Below, one piece after another: positions 56,310 to 64,000 of a stretch of 64,000 bases of DNA. This DNA is from Isoetes taiwanensis. Lineage: Eukaryota > Streptophyta > Lycopodiopsida > Isoetales > Isoetaceae. The stretch covers positions 1,928,789 to 1,992,788 of the forward strand of contig JAJEKV010000079.1 in NCBI GenBank assembly GCA_021234155.1, in the 5' to 3' direction. The position numbers and the translations under genes are program-made. Under the pieces are notes generated by a model, which was given only the letters and a program-made list of their open reading frames with translations, did not search any database and was not told the DNA's origin. Each line of letters opens with the position of its first letter. The stretch's first letter is position 1.

Positions 56310-56489
56310 ATTACCCTTTTATTTTGCCTTGGCAAATTTCTTTTTAGGGGGTAGTCCGATATTGTTCCTATGGTCGGCTATCCCCTCTCTCTCTCCCTAG
56401 TTTTCCACACATTGTATACTGCTGCTGTGATGAATGACAAGCCTATCTATCGGCCGGTTTTGTGTCTCTCGCGAGTCCCTTCCCAGAAT

Positions 56490-58560
56490 CATATCCTCAA
56501 AATATCTCATATCAAGAAACCAATGCAAAAAGAACAAAGGAAAAATATGAAAAACTTTTACTATAAAAAATCAAGATAAACCGCTATCTGCAGTCTAGTT
56601 GCAGACCATCATTGATCCAAATGAATGAAAGTTTAAAAATCACTAATGGTGCTACCTTAATCAATTTTGATCTCAACTTTCACATATAGTTTACTTGCAT
56701 GATTCTCTATAGGACAACATTAATTGATTAGGTTAGCTTGCATAATCTAAGGGTAAGGTTGAAGCACGAACAATAGAGAATTTATGGGGTACTTATGACC
56801 AATTGAACCTATATGGACTTTCACTTACACCTTTCAAAAATCATGTGATCGAAGCTAAAAAGCCATAGTACCATTTTATGGGGCAAAATGGATAAGGCTA
56901 ATGAGAGATATATGGTCTATACAATTGGTCCCGTGGACCATAGTGATACATGCTTATTTAAATTAAAACCTCAGAAATAACATGTTACTTTAACATGCAA
57001 CTAGAGATTTCTATTGCCAAGAAAGGTTTGCATTCAAAAAAAATATAATAGACATGAAAAATAACCTACATGTAATATTATTCTACTTGGATGACAATGC
57101 TTTAGCAGTAACATAGATATGAAGTTTATGTTAGTAAGAAATAAGCAGATTTCATGGTACTTTTTTCAATAAGACCATACAACCTATATAAGAGATCTCT
57201 ATATATGTGATTTCTCACATTTTGAACTATTTTAAAAGCTCATTTTGGGAAAAGTAGCGTCTCTTTCTATGAATCAAAGAAGCATATATGAAATGTTATG
57301 TGGTCTATTTACATATTGTCATGGCTAAACTTCACAACATCCACTTGAATTCATCAATAAACATCACTAACCATAATCATTGTGGATTTTTGGACCTATA
57401 ACTGTGGAGTTGACTCAACTTTTTATGCTCTAATGTGTTAATCCGACTGTTGTACATTCCAAAAATTGCATAATTACACCCCAGTTACACTATATGTAAG
57501 TTGATAAAAGTTATCTTCTATGTAGATATAAGTAGGACGCATCATTTATTACCCACATGGCATTATGGATAGTTGTTATTGGAGCATTTTAACATATACT
57601 TTTGTCCAGAATTCTATTTCATAGATTCTTTTAGTAAATTTTGAGGTTAACATGACTTATGAACACTTCAAAAAATCATGAGCCTATAGCTCGTATAGTT
57701 AGCAACTCATGGCCACAAGAATTAAGTCAAAACGTGTTATAATAAGAGAGAAATAATTCTTGAACCTCAAGAAGCGTTTTTGACCAAAATAGGGTTTGAC
57801 GACTTCCACCTATGTCAGATGATAGCAAGAAAATATGGGAACATAAAACTCAATGTATTCTATGATAAACAGGCAAATACCTCCAACTTTAGCAAGGTTT
57901 AGATCACTTTATGCTAGAAATATCGAAGAAAGTAGTTCTGGACTGGTGCAGAAACTGCCAAATTCTCTGATGTTTGAGCAAACACCACGAGGTATAGGTG
58001 ACCCCATTGGTCTTGAAATTCTCAGAGGTCATTTAGAAACAAGTGAAGACTCAAATAATAGCATATTACAAAATTGAAATTTCTTTCGTGAGTTACATGG
58101 GTTTAAGTGGCTGAGGTCATGTGGGCCAGTTCTGGTCCATGGATCAGGAATGGTCCCAGGGACAGTTCTAGTGTTAAGTGTTCCTTTGCCAAGTTTTCAA
58201 TTCTGAATATGCATCTGTGTTTCTTCTGCAAGTCCTCTAAACTACCCCGAGCTTGTGCCATAACAACTGCCCTATGAACATTTATTTTTTGCATTTGACT
58301 CTATGCTATTTTCATAAAATGAAACTTTTCAAATCTACTGAATTGAGACATTACCTTTGCAGTGTTGAGTTTTTTTTCTATGGTAGAAGCCAAAAGTAGA
58401 TGTCTACAAGCTTTTTCTATAGTCCCTTCCGTATCCACACAACTTTATTTCTTATATGCCTCTAATTCCTTGATTTTTTGATGACTATTATAGCAAAGTA
58501 AGTAGCAATATATGCCTGGATCAACTCTATGTTGCAGTAGTATCTAATTGACTCATGTTG
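56490..58560. other. AT-rich, no convincing gene
   Basis: An ORF at 57853-58077 (RFRSLYARNIEESSSGLVQK...) has protein-like composition but no recognised family, splice context or repeats; I leave it unassigned. The rest is AT-rich without features. Confidence 0.35.
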
Positions 58561-60000
58561 TATGTAGGTGGTGCATGTCCTCGTGATGTGGCATGTCTTT
58601 GGTCGCCATGTTGCCAAATGCTTGAAGTATCATGTATCCGTTACTTTTATCATACCTGTCCTCGAGTCATGGCATGATTAGGAGTGGCCTTATATGGGTG
58701 AGGTAGTAAACATGGGTGTTATGGGACTTGTTGCAAAAGGTGAGGAAATCTATAGCACAAGCACTTCTGTGCAGACATGTCGTCCAACTAATGATAACTT
58801 GGTTTTTGAAGAAGTTTATTCAAGGGAACATGGCCTATGCAAATGCATTGTAGAGAGGTAAGCATGGGCAATTAGAAGCCCATATAATGTTTTGACTAAT
58901 CCTTATATGTTTGTTAGCCTCTTTTATCAGATGGCAAATGATATTGTGCACTGCCGAGTTGGCCTTTTGGTGTCTACTAAAATCATCCATGTGGGGATGT
59001 GATGGGATTCATTTCAGGGATTATGATTGGTTTTATCATGATGTGGTGTCCGATGTGATGGGATTCATTTCAGAGATTATGATTGGTTTTATCATGATGT
59101 GGTGTCCGATTCCATCACAGGAGACTATCTTTAGAAAGAGTTACCTCATGTCGATGATAATCCTGAGCATGCATGGCGTGTTTGAGTCAATGTCTGTCCT
59201 TAGCATTACACTTTTACAACGGCTAATGTTATTTGTAGGGGACTGAAAATAACATGGACCCATGATTATATGTTTGACATTAGTCCTCTGGTGATGTGTT
59301 CCATGTGAAGATGCATATTCATAATTTTGTGGCGACGACCTAAAGGACACTGGCCTATGCATATCAATCAATCTTGTTAATTTGGGATTTTCTGGTTTGG
59401 TGCAATTTTTTTTGGAATTTTTTTTTATGTTATTTTCCAAGGTTTTGGTGATTTTAGATGCCGGCATAAATTTCCGTTCTTCCAAAACTTGGAAGGAATT
59501 TTTTTTGGTCTACAATGTTGGGTTTTAGGGATTCTGATTTTTCGATTTAATTCCTCCTTTGGGCAATTGCAGCTGGCGAGGAGAATCCATGCCACCACTT
59601 CTTAAGCCATGTTCTGTTAATATCGACTCCGTTGATGAGTCTGGAGAAGAGTAATAGCAAAACCGCAAGCCTAACTATTAAGAATGGGCCATTTGTATTG
59701 CCAAGAGGCAAGGATCAATTCATCAACCTCGGCTGGAGGTGTGGATTCGATGAAGCATTTAGGGTTTACTATTTTTCCAAAGCATTTAATTGGTTTTTAC
59801 TGTATCTTGGCATGCTAAGATTTTCCATTATCTATCCGTGATGGTAGACATGCCTGAAGCGATTAAAATTTCTACTAGAGTCCATAGGTATTATGCTTTT
59901 TGCAGAGCTGAATAGTAGAGCAACAACAATTTATGGTGATTCTTTGCAAGATAAGCTTGCAGTGCTACTTGGTATATTTAAAAGGTACAAGTAGTTATCC
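58561..60000. other. Possible gene remnants, unrecognised
   Basis: Composition is less AT-rich. A frame at 59632-59841 (SKTASLTIKNGPFVLPRGKD, QFINLGWRCGFDEAFRVYY) looks coding-like. No motif or homologue recognised and no coherent exon chain found. Confidence 0.25.
58997..59108 (+). repeat. 56-bp tandem duplication
   Basis: GATGTGATGGGATTCATTTC...GATGTGGTGTCC occurs twice in direct succession with one or two differences. Confidence 0.85.
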
Positions 60001-60007
60001 TGGTGTT

Positions 60008-60295
60008 TTTCGTTTATATAGTCTCTAGATTACAATTTAGAATGTATCTGATTCATCAAATACAGTGGATATTGTCTCTATTGTCCTAAATATTGATCTC
60101 CATATTGCAGGTTAGATCGAATTACGTTCAAGCCTATTTTGCTCTACAACTTGGTAATAGGTTTTCATTTATATATTCTCTAGATTACAATTTAAATTGT
60201 ATCCTATTTATTAAATACAATGGATATTGTCTCATTTTTTTTTAAGATTGATCTCCATATTGCAGGTTCGACCAGATTACATTCAAGTCTGGAGA
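60008..60295 (+). repeat. ~145-bp tandem duplication
   Basis: TCTCTAGATTACAATTTA, GTGGATATTGTCTC, TTGATCTCCATATTGCAGG and TTCAAG.CT occur in order at 60020-60150 and 60165-60295. Each copy ends in ATTGCAGGTT, an acceptor-like word, so a duplicated intron end/exon start is possible. Confidence 0.75.
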
Positions 60296-60299
60296 CGTC

Positions 60300-61150
60300 A
60301 GAAATCTTGACTTGCATTTACAGTACATTTGCTATATGATAAAATGCATTCTTTCTTAGTTATGCAAGAGCGTTTTGATCGGATGTGATGATAGGTTTAA
60401 TTTAGTTGATGAAAACTAGGCAAAGATGGAACCTGGACTGCTGGAAGTCTAGTTCATGGTGACAGCGGCATCAGACCTCGCTCCCTCCACTTATTTCTAA
60501 ACCATGCATCAGTTCGTTGAGGTGGCATATCCAGAGCTTATTAAGTAGATTTTATGTGATGTTCTGGCTTTTGCTCCTCAACAAGAGCCTGTGATTTGGT
60601 TCAACTCCTCTTAAGTTGCCATCTGGGCAGATCTAGACTGATTAATGACATGCCCCTGCTCATTACGTGGCAGACTGAATATTTATATAGCATAACATGG
60701 CTTAGCTAAAATTCGGAATTATTTATCGGTAAATTGAGCAGCGCATCTGACATGAATATTACCATTAACTACTGCTATAAGATTGTCTAGAGCATTTATT
60801 TCTCTGCAGCCTTATTGATATAGTATCTATTTGTAGCATCCCACTTTGATTTCATTCTGAGGGTCTATGGATCTTCATTTTTATCTTCATTCAGTGGCTT
60901 CTAACTTCCAGAAGGTGTTTTTGTACATATCGGTGCAGAGAATATAATGCAGAATGTGCTGACAACAAGGGGTGATGATATTTATAAATTTGTAAGTTCG
61001 TATCATGATGGGTACATTACTGTACATTACATGTAGATAATGTACAGTAATGGGACTTACTGTGAGGTGTCCATTACGTGTAGCAGTATCTTTGATGCTG
61101 TCGAGGTGTCCATGTTAGAATTGATCAACATGAAAATCGGGCAGGTTTCA
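60300..61150. other. No gene seen
   Basis: AT-rich sequence; TACTGTACATTAC words repeat near 61015-61050. Confidence 0.35.
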
Positions 61151-61159
61151 GTCCAACAT

Positions 61160-61250
61160 GGATGTATTAAGTTGCCCATGACCTATTGGTCTCCGTGGAC
61201 GTTAAAAAAACTATTCTATTCTATTCTATTCTATTCTATTCTATCTCAGG
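61160..61250 (+). mobile_element. SINE/LINE 3' end with (TTCTA)n tail
   Basis: GCCCATGACCTATTGGTCTC, CGTGGACGTTAAAAAAAC, then seven TTCTA-type repeats (61213-61246). The same text occurs at 62960-63010. Confidence 0.75.
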
Positions 61251-62850
61251 ACGACGGAACTTTTCATCATTATAACTTGCATATAATTTAGCAATTTGGC
61301 AAGTCCAGATATCCTATAAAATTTGGCTAGTGGGGGCCAATTCTTGCCATTTGGGACTGGCATTTATTTACATGACATCTGAGATTATTTGTTTTTATTT
61401 GCTTATTAATGGCAAGGCACAATCCATGTAGTGGCATGCCATGCAACGTGCAAGTGAGGTACTTAAATTGCATCCCCACAATGGATAATGTGGGATGCAC
61501 TTCTATAGAGGAGGCACAACATGTTCTTTGTATCACCTGGGGATTCGTTACATAATGGCTGAAAATACTAGAGCGGACTATTTGTTTTTTAAGGGAAGCT
61601 AAAATGGTCCAATTTCTTTCTGTTATATCATCATTGAGTTGATTGATAAGTGAAGTCCAGGCATGGGAATCAGGAAAAATGCTTAGACTGGGATGGCACA
61701 TAGCAAACCCTCCTTGAGAAGTTGACGGAATTATTATGCCCATATTGTGAAGACTGTTGAGAGCGACATAGTTCTGTCGCCATCAAAAGTAGTGCGATAG
61801 ATGTTTCATGCATGACATGTTAAGATTTCTGTCATCACGGCATTTGAAAATGTTAAAGAACTCTGCTTGGATAGGAATTTCTAAAATTGATGCTGGGGAG
61901 ACAGAGATTGGTTATGTTCATTGAGTACGAAAATGAAAACGATGTTATTTTACTTTATCCAGATATAGTAGACTACTATGTTCATGCTAAGCTATTAATA
62001 TCAGGGTCATGCTTTATTTACACAAGTTGTATGGATGAGCATTTGAAATGTATCATTTGTTTCAAGTCCTCACGAATATGGACATCGTACGCCTATGTTG
62101 TGATCGACTCCTTTGATTATGGATATTGTATGCGATCTTTCGTTTAGCATTATGCTCTAGCATTATGCTCTTGAGCTGGTTACTTATGCATTTTTTATAT
62201 GTTCCTATCTCTCATAGAACTTAGGTAACATGTATCTTCTAGTGTTTGTATTTCACTCATTTGAAAATAAATGGTTTGAAACAATGCTTTTTAAAATATG
62301 TTACAAGCATTATTCATTCAAATAACATCAAGAAGATTATTGAGAATGAATTGCATCTCTTAAAGAAAAATGATACAAGAAGAACTTACACGATGTTGAC
62401 AAAACCACAAATAAACTTAACTCCTTCATAAACCATCACTGACTAATCTTAAGACCGTGAACAGAACTGAAGTAACCACAACACATAAAACACCAGCCAA
62501 TGTTTGGAAGCCGTCTCTAACATGAGCTACTCATGATGAGCTACTAATGTTGGTGCAAATGAGCTACTAATGATGAGCTACTAATGTTGGCGCATGTTTG
62601 CAACATCATCCCACTTGAACATGGTGCATGTTTGCAACATCATTCCACCTAAATGACTTCAGGTCCTAATAAAATATGAGTACCATATATAAATTCACCC
62701 AGAAAGTGACATGTAGCTAAAGCTCGGCAAGACCATCTTCCTCAAAGTAGATCTTTCGAGCTTAATATCTTTACCTCATATGCTTTGTGATGCCTTTCTA
62801 CACAATTGACATGATAGATGCACATTCTTGCTCTCAGTAGTCATTATCTC
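61251..62850. other. No gene seen
   Basis: AT-rich. A short duplication of GATGAGCTACTAATGTTGG near 62534-62590 and GTGCATGTTTGCAACATCAT near 62592-62642. No ORF supported. Confidence 0.4.
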
Positions 62851-62859
62851 CGCTGTCTA

Positions 62860-63013
62860 GTATCATCATTACTGCAAAGGTTTTTCCCTTGAAAACCTTT
62901 CGAGGCAGGGGTTTTTTAATCCTAGTAGTAATGATTGTACTAGCCCATTGTATGGGTCCCATGACCTATTGGTCTCCGTGGACGTTAAAAAAACTATTCT
63001 ATTCTATTCTATT
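62860..63013 (+). mobile_element. SINE/LINE 3' end with tail
   Basis: The stem-loop core is followed by TATGGGTCCCATGACC, TGGACGTTAAAAAAAC and TTCTA repeats to 63012. Order and spacing match the LINE 3' UTRs at 42827 and 44825, without an upstream coding part. Confidence 0.75.
62865..62935 (+). other. Stem-loop core, copy 5 (SINE/LINE 3' end)
   Basis: Arms ATCATTACT and AGTAATGAT. The core has TTTTTCCCTTGAAAACC, TTTCGAGG and CAGGGGTTTTTTAATCC. Again different outer arms that pair. Confidence 0.78.
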
Positions 63014-64000
63014 TGCTAAGATACAAAATCTAAATCTCTTCTGTGAAAGACTATCTATCTATTTATAGCAGATTAAACTAGAGTAAACAAGCGACATTTT
63101 GATGTACAATTTGATGCGTTGTTAGTCTGCTTAACATTGCTATATCTTGCCTAATGTAAGGATACCTTGCACTATCTGCTCTTGCATGCATGTGAAGTGA
63201 TTAAATCTAGGCATGTGCAAATAAATTGCAGCTAGATATCTGCAATTCCTTGCATGCTTCTTTGGCAACAACCTTAAACAAAACAAGTTCAAGAGAAGGT
63301 AAAGCATCTTCAAGCTGTGGTACACATTTAAATCATGCCATTAACAGGTTCAAGTTGTACATGTGTGACTGCTTTGGTTCAGCCATAGTACATGATAAAG
63401 TTGATGCTATCTTTTACTTAGTTCTTGCACTAAATTTATGTCTATTTTCAAAAGATGGCATATTGTTATCTTTGTCAACCCCCATTGAACCCCCAAATTC
63501 CTCCAAATCTTTGTGTCACCTATGTATTTGTCCATGTTCTTAAAAACTGGTCTTATTGAGTATGACTCCTTTTGTTAGTGGAATTTTACTTGGTTATATA
63601 AATAGGGCGTAGAATTCATATGAAGAACTTAAGGGTTGTTAAAGAAGTCATCATTGTTAGAAAAATGGCTATAGCCACATCTATGAGTTTGTGTCATCTA
63701 GGTGTCTTTCAAATCAGACATTAGATATTATTTTACTACATGTGAGATTTGTATTTAATTGCATCGATTATCTAGGTGCACCCAACCTATAAAGTGCAGT
63801 AGTTCTTCCTAAGCGCATTATAGTTTGTCCAAAATTTAATACTGTGAGTACAATTGTTAACTATTTGTTTCTACTTTAGAGTTTGGCGCAGGCCGAGATT
63901 GCAAAATTGATGTTCGAGGAAGATTTATTTAAAAGTCGCAAAACTATTTCTTAACTAATTCTATTCAATTTTCATTCTAAGCATTTGCTCTACATGTTCC
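63014..64000. other. No gene seen
   Basis: AT-rich to the window end. A frame at 63226-63543 has ordinary composition but no recognised family. Confidence 0.35.

Larger units (their letters stand above)
55467..56489 (+). mobile_element. Family A element, short unit
   Basis: It starts CCCAT with the perfect hairpin 55472-55491 and ATTCTGGGAAGGGAC (55494-55508), and ends GTCCCTTCCCAGAAT at 56475-56489. Its first ~130 bp are nearly identical to the start of the long unit (46741-46875). It contains the mini-hairpin array and the stem-loop core. TATA-like CTATATTA at about 55516. Confidence 0.75.

Overview
The window looks like a repeat-dense nuclear stretch from a land plant or close streptophyte relative. 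The support is a plant-type cytosolic class I aldolase with a tiny first exon, a plant leucine-rich-repeat (LRR) exon relic, a chromovirus-type Ty3/gypsy element primed by initiator tRNA-Met, a MULE transposase with a SWIM finger, a Ulp1-like protease of transposon style, and many LINE/SINE ends with (TTCTA)n tails. I cannot name the species; the unusual repeats suggest a lineage other than a well-studied flowering plant, but that is inference. The only gene that looks intact is the aldolase (27381-28557).

Layout. 1-1416: two head-to-tail units of a repeat here called family A, with a palindromic start and inverted-repeat ends. 1456-4822: two interleaved direct repeats around a coiled-coil ORF. 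5500-7270: decayed ~640-bp tandem repeats. 8338-8545: LRR relic. 9489-22224: a 12.7-kb LTR retrotransposon with 1.5-kb LTRs and a perfect 5-bp target duplication (CATGT). 22230-27380: mostly featureless, ending in the aldolase upstream region. 27381-28557: aldolase. 29427-31785: decayed MULE transposase. 31890-37365: three clusters of a GATCCCGGAGG palindromic repeat separating two minus-strand genes, a small two-exon gene and a C2H2/coiled-coil/Ulp1 gene. 37497-37601: long hairpin. 38830-44960: relics of a gypsy pol and several LINEs. 46741-56489: two more family A units, one nearly 9 kb, with a MITE inside. 56490-64000: AT-rich sequence with small duplications and two SINE/LINE ends.

The most remarkable object is inside the LTR retrotransposon. 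Between the primer-binding site and gag it carries an extra unit whose reading frame opens with the histone H3 tail (MARTKQTARK) and, after about 1 kb of charged low-complexity linker, closes with a whole H3-like histone fold (12707-12978). The unit has its own TATA box and lies between two pairs of a ~67-bp hairpin, two copies upstream and two downstream. A second extra unit follows, with a similar leader and an unrecognised product. The same element ends its pol in a chromodomain, the module whose known ligand in this retroelement group is the modified H3 tail. So one mobile element combines an H3 reader with an H3-like protein. This copy is broken by frameshifts and stops, so it is a fossil of that arrangement.

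A second candidate system is the 31.9-37.4 kb block, where GATC-rich palindromic arrays punctuate genes including a C2H2-Ulp1 protein. A third is a structured core, found five times in LINE 3' ends and family A units, whose flanking stems differ in sequence but always pair.
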